Source of the DNA: Chloroflexota bacterium
GTDB lineage: Bacteria; Chloroflexota; Limnocylindria; Limnocylindrales; CSP1-4
Reading direction: 5' to 3'
Assembly (NCBI GenBank): GCA_005881055.1
Contig: VBHW01000033.1
Location: forward strand, 1 to 9,714
Length of the DNA stretch: 9,714 nucleotides
Both the position numbers and the translations under genes were made by a program. Shown here piece by piece: positions 1 through 5,110 of the stretch; positions within the stretch are counted from its first letter, which is position 1, and each line of letters begins with the position of its first letter. The notes below the pieces were generated by a model, which did no database searches, had not been told where the DNA came from, and saw only the letters and a program-made list of their open reading frames with translations.

Positions 1-629
1 CGTTCCGGCGGTTGCTCGTCGCGCCGCTGTCCCTGCGGTCGCGGGTCCTCGAGCTCATCGACCGGGAGATCGGCCACGCCCAGGCGGGCCGGCCCGCACG
101 CGTCGTCCTCAAGCTCAACGCGATCGTCGACCCGGCCTGCATCGAGGCGCTCTACCGGGCGAGCCAGGCGGGCGTCGAAGTGGACGTCATCGTGCGCAGC
201 ATCTGCGCGGTCTGGCCCGGCCTGCCGGAGGTCTCGGACCGGATCCGGATCCGCTCGATCGTCGGGGAGTTCCTCGAGCATTCGCGGATCTTCGGGTTCC
301 ACAACGGCGGCGATCAGGAGTGGTACATCGGCTCGGCCGACCTCATGGAGCGCAACCTCGACCGGCGCGTGGAGGCGGTCGTCCCGGTCGAGGACCCGGA
401 GGCTAGGGCGAGGATCGAGCAGATCGTCTCGACGATGCTCGCCGACGATCGCCGCTCGTGGCAGCTCGGGCCCGATGCCAGCTGGCGGCGCACCGAGGAG
501 ATCGACGGCGCACCGGGCACGTGCGACACGTTCGCGGTCCTCAAGGAGGCGGCACTCGCCTCTGGCGTGAGCGCGTCGAGCGCGCGCCGACCGCGCTCGG
601 GGGCCGGGTCGCTGGACCCGCGCGCCTGA
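1..629 (+). CDS. ppk1: Polyphosphate kinase 1, C-terminal part (5' end outside window)
   Basis: PPK1 reversibly transfers the ATP gamma-phosphate to inorganic polyphosphate. Only the C-terminal catalytic region is present: the frame is open from base 3 with no start, so the gene begins upstream of the window. Visible hallmarks are LVAPLSLR near the edge, the LKLNAIVD and LYRASQAGVEVDVIVR stretches, IVGEFLEHSRIF (its His corresponds to the second conserved histidine, His592 in E. coli), and SADLMERNLDRRVE. Compared with the common family pattern VGRFLEHSR, an Arg is Glu here, and the usual CxLRPG reads CAVWPG. These positions vary in the family, so activity is still likely. The protein ends with a basic, low-complexity tail. 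The next gene starts 11-17 bases after the stop, which indicates an operon with polyphosphate-binding and phosphatase genes. Confidence 0.94.
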   Translation, partial: FRRLLVAPLSLRSRVLELIDREIGHAQAGRPARVVLKLNAIVDPACIEALYRASQAGVEVDVIVRSICAVWPGLPEVSDRIRIRSIVGEFLEHSRIFGFHNGGDQEWYIGSADLMERNLDRRVEAVVPVEDPEARARIEQIVSTMLADDRRSWQLGPDASWRRTEEIDGAPGTCDTFAVLKEAALASGVSASSARRPRSGAGSLDPRA

Positions 630-640
630 GCGCACCGACC

Positions 641-2083
641 GTGACGATGGAGGTCGAGCTCAAGTACCGACTCCACGACGCAGCCGAGGGCGAGCGCTTC
701 CTCGCGGCCGAGACGCTCGGGCCGTTCCGTGCGTCGGCAGCGGCCCGGACCGCGCAGCACGAGGACCGCTACCTCGACACCTCGGACGGGGCCCTGGCGC
801 GCGCCGGCTTCGCCGCGCGGCTGCGCCAGACGAACTCGGGGACGGTCGTCACGGTCAAGGCGACGACCGCGATGGACGGCGCGACGGCACGCCGCGAGGA
901 GCTCGAGGGGCCGGCCGACCGGACGGCCGAGCCGCGCGACTGGCCGCCCTCGGCGGCGCGCTCGCTCATCCTCGAGCTGTGCGGCGACGCCCCGCTCGTC
1001 GAGCTCGTCACGGTGCGCCAGCTGCGGCGCAAGCGCCGCCTCAAGGCGCCCGACGCGGCCGTGGAGCTGAGCCTCGACGAGGTGGACGTCGTCGCGCGGG
1101 GCCGGGTCATCGACCGGTTCGCGGAGCTCGAGGTCGAGCTCACCTCCGGGGCGGAGTCACGCCTGGCGGAGCTGCGCGGGATCCTCGAGAGCGAGGCCGG
1201 CCTGTCGCCTGCCACCGAGTCGAAGTTCGAGGCCGCGCTCGCGGCCTCCGAGAGCAGCGCGGGCGCGCTGGACGACGCCGTCGGGAGCGATTTCGAGGCC
1301 GGTGAGAGTGACAAGGCGGTCCGCCCCGGAAGGCCGACGGCCATCCGCCGGACCCGTCGACCGGCGGGCACCGAGGAACCGCGGACCACCGGTTCGGCAG
1401 GCGCGGCGACGGCCCCGAAGCCCTCGTCCATTGCGCGAACCGGTCGCGGGCCCGAGAACGCCTCGACGACGACCGAGACGCGCCCGGCGGGACAACGGCC
1501 GAGGCCGACGTCGCGAGCCCGCCCCCGCTTGTCGTCGGCAGGACCCCCGGGGTCACGGCCGAGGACGTCGTCGCGGAGGCCGGCCGCAAGGTCCTCCGCT
1601 TCCACCTCGCCCGGATGCTCGCGCACGAGGCGGGCACCCGGGAGGGGCGCGACCCCGAGGACCTCCACAAGATGCGGGTCGCCACCCGCCGGATGCGTGC
1701 CGCCTGGCGGGTGTTCGGCGACGGCTTCCAGAAGGGCCGCACGAAGCGCCATCGCCGCCGGCTCCGCGAGGTCGCCGCCCGCCTCGGCGCCGTCCGCGAC
1801 CTCGACGTCCTCATCGAGGCCGCCGAGAAGTACCTGGGCGCCGTGCCTCGAATCGAGCGACGCGCCGCCGAGCCGCTGTTCGCCGCCTGGCGGGAGCAGC
1901 GTGACGAGGCCCGGCTGCTGCTCGTCCGCGAGCTCGACAGCGACGGGTACCAGCGCTGGGTCGCCGACTTCCGCGACTTCGTCCGCAGCGAAGGGGCCGC
2001 GGCTGCCCAGGTCCCGCCGACGGCTGCCCATCGCATCCGGGACACCGCCGGGTCCCGGGTCTGGAAGGCATACGAGCTCGTGA
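641..2083 (+). CDS. CYTH domain protein, N-terminal half of a frameshifted CYTH-CHAD protein
   Basis: CYTH domains form a triphosphate tunnel that binds or hydrolyses triphosphates and polyphosphate with divalent metals. Counting from ATG 647, the diagnostic ExExK is at residues 2-6 (EVELK). It is followed by YLDT, the basic AARLR strand, VTVK, an RRKRRL basic run, ELSLDEV, FAELEVEL and a closing SKFEAAL, so all tunnel strands seem present (residues 1 to about 205, to base ~1262). The start is GTG 641 or ATG 647, just after the ppk1 stop; ATG 647 fits the domain best. After the domain comes a Pro/Thr/Ser/Arg-rich linker. Beyond about base 1540 this frame gives only Arg/Ser/Pro shadow sequence over the CHAD-coding region and stops at 2083, so the residues after about 300 are probably not real. 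The natural product is most likely CYTH-linker-CHAD read through to 2466. Confidence 0.85.
   Translation: MTMEVELKYRLHDAAEGERFLAAETLGPFRASAAARTAQHEDRYLDTSDGALARAGFAARLRQTNSGTVVTVKATTAMDGATARREELEGPADRTAEPRDWPPSAARSLILELCGDAPLVELVTVRQLRRKRRLKAPDAAVELSLDEVDVVARGRVIDRFAELEVELTSGAESRLAELRGILESEAGLSPATESKFEAALAASESSAGALDDAVGSDFEAGESDKAVRPGRPTAIRRTRRPAGTEEPRTTGSAGAATAPKPSSIARTGRGPENASTTTETRPAGQRPRPTSRARPRLSSAGPPGSRPRTSSRRPAARSSASTSPGCSRTRRAPGRGATPRTSTRCGSPPAGCVPPGGCSATASRRAARSAIAAGSARSPPASAPSATSTSSSRPPRSTWAPCLESSDAPPSRCSPPGGSSVTRPGCCSSASSTATGTSAGSPTSATSSAAKGPRLPRSRRRLPIASGTPPGPGSGRHTSS
1309..1550 (+). other. Frame break between CYTH and CHAD coding parts
   Basis: CYTH is read in frame 2 to at least base ~1240, and CHAD in frame 1 from about base 1550. 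Frame 1 has stops at 1303-1305 and 1309-1311 and is then open to 2466, so the switch must fall between about 1309 and 1550. A net shift of -1 is needed, meaning one base missing from the sequence or a -1 ribosomal slip. The interval codes a Pro/Ala/Arg linker in either frame, and codon bias does not separate the frames. Likely indel spots are the C runs at 1324-1327, 1522-1526 and 1544-1548; the last is followed directly by GGGG. Confidence 0.8.
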
Positions 2084-2466
2084 GGGCATACGAGCCGGTC
2101 CTGCGCTGGGCCGACGTCGCGACGCTGCACGAGCTGCGGATCGCCGCGAAATGGCTCCGCTACACGGTCGAGTTCGTCCGGGAATGCCTCGGGCCCGACT
2201 CGGACATGGTCATCGCTCGCGTGACCGCCCTCCAGGACCACCTCGGGCTGCTCCACGATGCCGACGTCGCGGCCTCAATGGCGCGCGGGTTCCTCGTCGA
2301 GCGGTCGGGTCGGCTCGCGGAGCAGGAGGTCGCGGCGATCGGGCGCTACCTCGTCGATCGTGAACGGGAGGTCGCCCGGCTGCGCCGCTCGGTCGGGCCG
2401 GTCTGGCGGGGCGTCGGCGGTCTCGCGTTCCGGCGGGGGCTCGGCCGGGCGCTGGCGGTCCTGTAG
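1615..2466 (+). CDS. CHAD domain, C-terminal half of the CYTH-CHAD protein (frame broken upstream)
   Basis: CHAD is an alpha-helical domain with conserved histidines and basic residues that binds inorganic polyphosphate, often fused to CYTH and encoded near ppk. Both internal half-repeats are visible: HKMRVATRRMRAAWRVF with LGAVRDLDV in the first, and LHELRIAAKWLRYTVEFV with LQDHLGLLHDADVA in the second. ATG 1615 is the only ATG/GTG/TTG in this frame between the stop at 1309-1311 and the domain. It lies inside the first helix, because recognisable CHAD sequence (VTAEDVVAEAGRKVL) already begins near base 1551. The real protein is therefore probably entered from the CYTH frame. The stop at 2464-2466 is 2 bases before the sixA start, which suggests translational coupling. 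Confidence 0.86.
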   Translation: MLAHEAGTREGRDPEDLHKMRVATRRMRAAWRVFGDGFQKGRTKRHRRRLREVAARLGAVRDLDVLIEAAEKYLGAVPRIERRAAEPLFAAWREQRDEARLLLVRELDSDGYQRWVADFRDFVRSEGAAAAQVPPTAAHRIRDTAGSRVWKAYELVRAYEPVLRWADVATLHELRIAAKWLRYTVEFVRECLGPDSDMVIARVTALQDHLGLLHDADVAASMARGFLVERSGRLAEQEVAAIGRYLVDREREVARLRRSVGPVWRGVGGLAFRRGLGRALAVL

Positions 2467-2468
2467 CA

Positions 2469-2981
2469 ATGGCCGATCGGCAGTCGCGCACCGAGGTCTA
2501 TTTCCTGCGCCACGCCGACGCCGGCGACCCGGAGGCATGGACTCGTCCCGATGCGGAGCGGCCGCTGTCGGCGAAGGGCAGACGGCAGGCCGAGCGGCTC
2601 GGGCGACATCTCGCCGCGCTCGGGTTCGAGCCGGACGCGATCCTGACGAGTCCCAAGGTCCGTGCCGCCGAGACGGCGCAGATCGTCGGTGAGGCGCTCG
2701 GCCGGGACCCGACAGAGGTCGACGGGCTCGCCGGCCCGCTCGGCATCGAGGACCTCACCGAGATCATCGCGAGCCAGCCGGCCGCCCGCCGGATCGTCGT
2801 CGTCGGGCACGACCCCGATTTCAGTGAGCTCGCCGCGGAGATCGTCGGGGCTCCGGAGGTCCCCCTCAAGAAGGGTGCGCTCGCGCGCATCGACCTCGAC
2901 GGTCCCGTCGGACGAGGGCAGCGGACGCTGGGCGGGACGCTGCGCTGGCTCCTGCCGCCCGACGCCATCCCGGGCGACTGA
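2469..2981 (+). CDS. sixA: SixA-type phosphohistidine phosphatase (histidine phosphatase superfamily)
   Basis: This is a 170-residue member of the short SixA branch of the histidine phosphatase (phosphoglycerate mutase-like) superfamily. These enzymes remove phosphate through a phosphohistidine intermediate; E. coli SixA acts on phosphohistidine in phosphorelay or PTS proteins. The catalytic RH motif is at Arg14-His15 (FLRHADAGD), followed by the PLSAKGRRQA segment, SPKVRAAETA with the phosphate-binding Arg65, and the second catalytic histidine His114 in VVGHDPDFS. The length is typical and no extra domain is present. ATG 2469 lies 2 bases after the CHAD stop without a clear Shine-Dalgarno site of its own, so it is probably translated by coupling. 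Its place behind ppk1 and CYTH-CHAD suggests a role in polyphosphate or phosphate metabolism. The true substrate cannot be read from the sequence. Confidence 0.9.
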   Translation: MADRQSRTEVYFLRHADAGDPEAWTRPDAERPLSAKGRRQAERLGRHLAALGFEPDAILTSPKVRAAETAQIVGEALGRDPTEVDGLAGPLGIEDLTEIIASQPAARRIVVVGHDPDFSELAAEIVGAPEVPLKKGALARIDLDGPVGRGQRTLGGTLRWLLPPDAIPGD

Positions 2982-3012
2982 TCGGCGGCGGTTGAGCCTG
3001 CCGGCCGGATGA

Positions 3013-3271
3013 CTACCCGGCGACGAGGCCGCCGGCGATCGCGCTGAGGCGGCCGCGGACGTCCGGATCGAGCGAATACTCGATCGAGGTTCCCTGGCGG
3101 TGCGTTCGGACGACCCCCGCCTCGCTGGCTCACGCCGCAGGTCGCCGTGAAGTCGCAGGCGCAGATGGACGCGGTCTGGCCGAGCTCGCGCACGATCGCC
3201 AGCCGGGTGGGATCGGCGAGAGCGTGGAAGAGCCGTACGTCGGCGTCGAGGTCGGGAGTGGATCGTCTCAT
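3013..3271 (-). pseudogene. ArsR-family winged-helix repressor with deleted recognition helix
   Basis: ArsR/SmtB repressors bind an operator as dimers and release it on metal or thiol signals. From ATG 3271 the first 49 residues are a clear ArsR N-terminus (FHALADPTRLAIVREL, then ICACDFTATCGVSQ). The CxC in helix 3 resembles the arsenite-binding CVC motif of ArsR. After VSQ, where the family has a segment like PTVSHHLKVL, the frame is lost. The rest reappears in another frame from base 3126: SEAGVVRTHRQGTSIEYSL and on to a stop at 3015-3013. The two parts sum to 86 residues against a usual length near 98, so about 32 bases (3n+2) are missing. The junction lies at near-identical AGCCAG/AGCGAG. 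The unshifted frame runs on antisense through sixA, which is an artefact. As written the product cannot bind DNA normally. Confidence 0.8.
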
Positions 3272-3278
3272 CGCCGCA

Positions 3279-3307
3279 AGGATATCGTCGTTTGTCTATA
3301 TTGACAA
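3279..3307 (-). promoter_or_regulatory. Divergent promoter for the arsR-family gene
   Basis: On the minus strand, TTGTCA at 3307-3302 (5 of 6 matches) is followed, after 17 bases, by TATCCT at 3284-3279 (4 of 6 matches). Seven bases separate the -10 box from the A of ATG 3271, so the transcript is predicted to be leaderless or nearly so. The -35 box shares five bases with the -35 box of the opposite promoter. Confidence 0.5.
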
Positions 3308-3317
3308 GACTCAATAT
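3298..3317. promoter_or_regulatory. Palindromic operator, probable ArsR binding site
   Basis: This is a perfect inverted repeat with 7-base arms, ATATTGA at 3298-3304 and TCAATAT at 3311-3317, separated by 6 bases. It sits in an AT-rich island (about 3281-3330) that contrasts with the GC-rich surroundings and lies between the arsR start and the divergent small gene. AT-rich interrupted palindromes of this size are typical ArsR/SmtB operators. It covers the -35 boxes of both divergent promoters, so a bound repressor would block both directions. Confidence 0.7.
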
Positions 3318-3329
3318 TTGAGGCATGAT
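3301..3329 (+). promoter_or_regulatory. Sigma70-type promoter for the 63-residue protein gene
   Basis: A perfect -35 box TTGACA at 3301-3306 is followed, after a 17-base spacer, by CATGAT at 3324-3329 (4 of 6 consensus matches). Transcription would begin near 3336, about 54 bases before ATG 3390. The -35 box lies inside the palindrome. Confidence 0.65.
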
Positions 3330-3389
3330 GAGCGCAGCGAAACAAGGAACCAACCCAAGCGATCCGCAGGAGCGGAGGGAGAAACCACC

Positions 3390-3581
3390 ATGGACCTCGT
3401 GTCACGCCTCGACCTCGTCGATGCAATCGCGCGGGACCGCCAGCGCGAGCTCGCGAACGCGTCCCACCGACGCGCCGCGGATGAGTCCCGGCAGGCGGCC
3501 AGCCGCCGGATCTCGCTCGCCGACCGACTGACCGTCGTCTTCGGGACGTCGAGCCTGCCGACCGCCCCGCACGCGATCTGA
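3390..3581 (+). CDS. Small arginine-rich protein of unknown function (63 residues)
   Basis: I do not recognise this family. The protein begins MDLVSRLDLVDAIARDRQRE, continues as a charged, Arg/Ala-rich, probably helical region to about residue 45, and ends in a short Ser/Thr/Pro tail. It has no membrane segment, signal peptide or cysteine. ATG 3390 is chosen because of the strong Shine-Dalgarno GGAGG at 3374-3378, 11 bases upstream. The same frame is open further upstream, but only through the regulatory region and arsR antisense. The gene faces the ArsR-family gene across the operator and has a consensus -35 box in front and a strong hairpin behind, so it looks like a complete one-gene unit controlled by that repressor. 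Its function cannot be inferred beyond that. Confidence 0.65.
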   Translation: MDLVSRLDLVDAIARDRQRELANASHRRAADESRQAASRRISLADRLTVVFGTSSLPTAPHAI

Positions 3582-3607
3582 CGAAGATCACCTCAACGCC
3601 ACCAGCC

Positions 3608-3644
3608 ACGGGCTCGGACCTCGGTCCGGGCCCGTTCTGATTCT
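3608..3644 (+). terminator. Intrinsic terminator after the small gene
   Basis: A 13-pair stem (3608-3620 with 3623-3635, one G-T pair at 3614/3629) closes a 2-base loop. It is followed by a T-rich but interrupted tract, TTCTGATTCT at 3635-3644. It lies 27 bases after the small gene stop and insulates it from the transporter genes. The rest of the 3582-3720 gap holds no gene. Confidence 0.6.
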
Positions 3645-3720
3645 CGGCACGTCCCATGCACCGCCCCGGCACGTATCCTCGGGCCATCGCGGCGAGGAGC
3701 GTCGGGATCGTGGAGGTGCC

Positions 3721-4890
3721 GTGCCAGCAACATCCCACCGCCGACGGCCACGAAGCCCCCGAGCCGGGGGGCCGATGACGATCGCCCTGACGCTCACCCT
3801 GGTCGCGTCGGGCGCCTGTGCCGCCCCCAGCAGCCCGTCCGCCTGGAGCGATCCGTACGATCGGGCCCGGGCCCACGAGCAGGCACGATCGTTCGGGACG
3901 TTCGGGATGCCGAGCGACTGGGCGAACTACGGCCAGTCGTTCGCGGACTTCTGCCTCCAGAACTTCGGATTCGACTGCAACCGCGACGGTCGCCAGTCGC
4001 TGGGGGCCGACGCGTCCTCCGAGGAAGCGATCGCGGCGTTCGTCCGCACGAGGGACAGCCCGACGGCCGCGCTCGCCGACATCGGCGCGATGTTCGGCGG
4101 ACGCGCCACCGCGGCCGGCGTCGCCCCCGACTACCTGCCGCCGAACGCGTCCGTGCTGGCGAAGCCCGACGGCCCGAGCCTCGTCGGCAAGCCGGGCGGC
4201 TGGGTCGCGACGTTCGTCGGGGTGCCCGGGTTCATCGTCAACACCGACCGCCTCACCGCCCTCGGGCTGCCGGTCCCGCATACCTGGCGCCAGCTCACCG
4301 ATCCGCGCTACCGCGGCCTCGTCAGCATGGGTGCCGTGGGCCGGTCGGCCACGGCGACGATGGCCTGGCTGGCGATGACGTACGCGGCCGGCGGATCGGT
4401 CGACGACCTCGACCCGGGGGTGGACGTCGGACGACTCCTCGTGCTGAACACGCGCGGCGTCCCGCCGGGCACGGACGACCAGCTCAAGCACGGCGACGTC
4501 CCCATCCAGGTCGGCTACGACTTCACGCTCATCGCGCGGACCATCGCGATGAAAGCCGAGGGCGTCACCACCGAGGCGGTCATCCCGGCCGACGGATCTC
4601 TGTACGTCCCGTTCGCCGTCCTCGCGAACACCCATGACCGGGCGCACATGGACCTCTCGAAGATGTTCCTCGAGTGGGTCCTCTCGGACGCCGGGCAGGC
4701 GGAGTTCGCGCGGTTCGGCGCGCGTCCGATCCGCTCGATCGAGGGCGTCGGGACCCTGAACGTCCCGGCCGACGCACGGGCGACATGGCTGTCCGACGAC
4801 GCCTACGGAGCCGTCCGGTTCATCGACCCGGCGGCGGTCGACGCCGCCCGTCTCGGGGCCGTCTGGACGAGCCGGGTGCTCGCACCGTAG
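3721..4890 (+). CDS. ABC transporter substrate-binding lipoprotein, first of two paralogues
   Basis: This is a 389-residue extracellular solute-binding protein of the AfuA/PotD-like class, whose members bind ferric iron, polyamines, phosphonates or sugar phosphates outside the membrane. The N-terminus is basic (RRRPRSPR), then hydrophobic (MTIALTLTLVASGA) before Cys33, a loose lipobox. Mature motifs are MPSDWANYGQSF, ADIGAMFG, PGFIVNTDRL, HTWRQLTDPRYRGLVS, IQVGYDF and FLEWVLSDAGQAEF. These line up in order with the second binding protein (5111-6232), so the two are diverged paralogues. GTG 3721 is used because of GGAGG at 3712-3716, although the spacing is only 4 bases; ATG 3775 is an alternative that leaves a shorter signal peptide. 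It is followed by a 220-base gap with a new promoter, so it may be an accessory or alternative binding protein for the downstream permease. Confidence 0.85.
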   Translation: MPATSHRRRPRSPRAGGPMTIALTLTLVASGACAAPSSPSAWSDPYDRARAHEQARSFGTFGMPSDWANYGQSFADFCLQNFGFDCNRDGRQSLGADASSEEAIAAFVRTRDSPTAALADIGAMFGGRATAAGVAPDYLPPNASVLAKPDGPSLVGKPGGWVATFVGVPGFIVNTDRLTALGLPVPHTWRQLTDPRYRGLVSMGAVGRSATATMAWLAMTYAAGGSVDDLDPGVDVGRLLVLNTRGVPPGTDDQLKHGDVPIQVGYDFTLIARTIAMKAEGVTTEAVIPADGSLYVPFAVLANTHDRAHMDLSKMFLEWVLSDAGQAEFARFGARPIRSIEGVGTLNVPADARATWLSDDAYGAVRFIDPAAVDAARLGAVWTSRVLAP

Positions 4891-4927
4891 CGATCGCTGG
4901 ACGCCGCGTCCGATAACCGAAACCCTC

Positions 4928-4956
4928 TTGACGGAGCGGTGGCGCGGCTGTCCAAT
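4928..4956 (+). promoter_or_regulatory. Promoter for the second binding protein and transporter operon
   Basis: TTGACG at 4928-4933 (5 of 6 matches) and TCCAAT at 4951-4956 (4 of 6) are separated by exactly 17 bases. The predicted start near 4963 gives a leader of about 148 bases before ATG 5111. The spacing is ideal, but the -10 box is only moderate. Confidence 0.45.
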
Positions 4957-5110
4957 GCGCGTCAGCGGCGAGCCTGCATCGACTACGCCGTCGACCGTCA
5001 GCCAGGTCAGACTCGCGCGGATCCCGGAGGAGGAGCCTACCGCGCCGACCCCGCCGTCCCCTGCTCGCCCGGAACGTGCCCATGTCCGTCAGATGGAGAA
5101 CGAGTTGTCG
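4957..5110 (+). promoter_or_regulatory. Structured 5' leader of the transporter operon
   Basis: This non-coding stretch can fold. An outer 9-pair helix with one mismatch joins 4968-4976 to 5008-5016 and encloses a TCGAC/GTCGA hairpin (4979-4983 with 4990-4994). Next, CGCGG at 5016-5020 can pair with CCGCG at 5040-5044. This leaves GGAGGAGGAG (5026-5035) in the loop, a strong Shine-Dalgarno-like sequence with no start codon in range. I recognise no known riboswitch core (no TPP, cobalamin, SAM or glycine signature). Stems arise easily by chance in such GC-rich DNA. Confidence 0.3.

Noticed and set aside
769..2256. Long open frame on the minus strand (495 residues) opposite the CYTH-CHAD gene
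   Set aside because: Its protein has no recognisable domain, and it runs antisense to strongly conserved CYTH and CHAD sequence. Long antisense frames are expected in DNA this GC-rich.
2983..3003. Possible terminator between sixA and the arsR-family gene
   Set aside because: A 7-pair stem with a bulged T and a 6-base loop can form, but no T tract follows on either side. It is too weak in this base composition.
2498..3271. ArsR-family gene read as a 257-residue protein
   Set aside because: Only the first 49 residues are ArsR-like. The rest is the antisense of sixA reached after the frame break, so the long product is an artefact.
3651..3679. Possible promoter before the first binding protein (TATCCT at 3674-3679)
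   Set aside because: The -10 box is plausible, but the sequence 17 bases upstream (GTCCCA) does not resemble a -35 box, so there is not enough support for a call.
3268..4647. Long minus-strand frame (459 residues) opposite the first binding protein
   Set aside because: Composition is Arg/Gly/Asp shadow sequence without motifs, and it crosses the terminator and operator region. The plus-strand binding protein explains the DNA.
4899..4911. Hairpin GGACG/CGTCC after the first binding-protein gene
   Set aside because: The stem has only 5 pairs and no T tract follows, so it is not a convincing terminator.
4957..5110. Known riboswitch (TPP, cobalamin, SAM, glycine) in the leader
   Set aside because: AGCCAGGTCAGAC at 5000-5012 is faintly like a cobalamin riboswitch tail, but the B12-box core and the other conserved elements are absent.
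4928..5110. Upstream in-frame extension of the second binding protein from TTG 4928
   Set aside because: It would put over 60 low-complexity residues before a complete signal peptide, and it starts inside the predicted -35 box.
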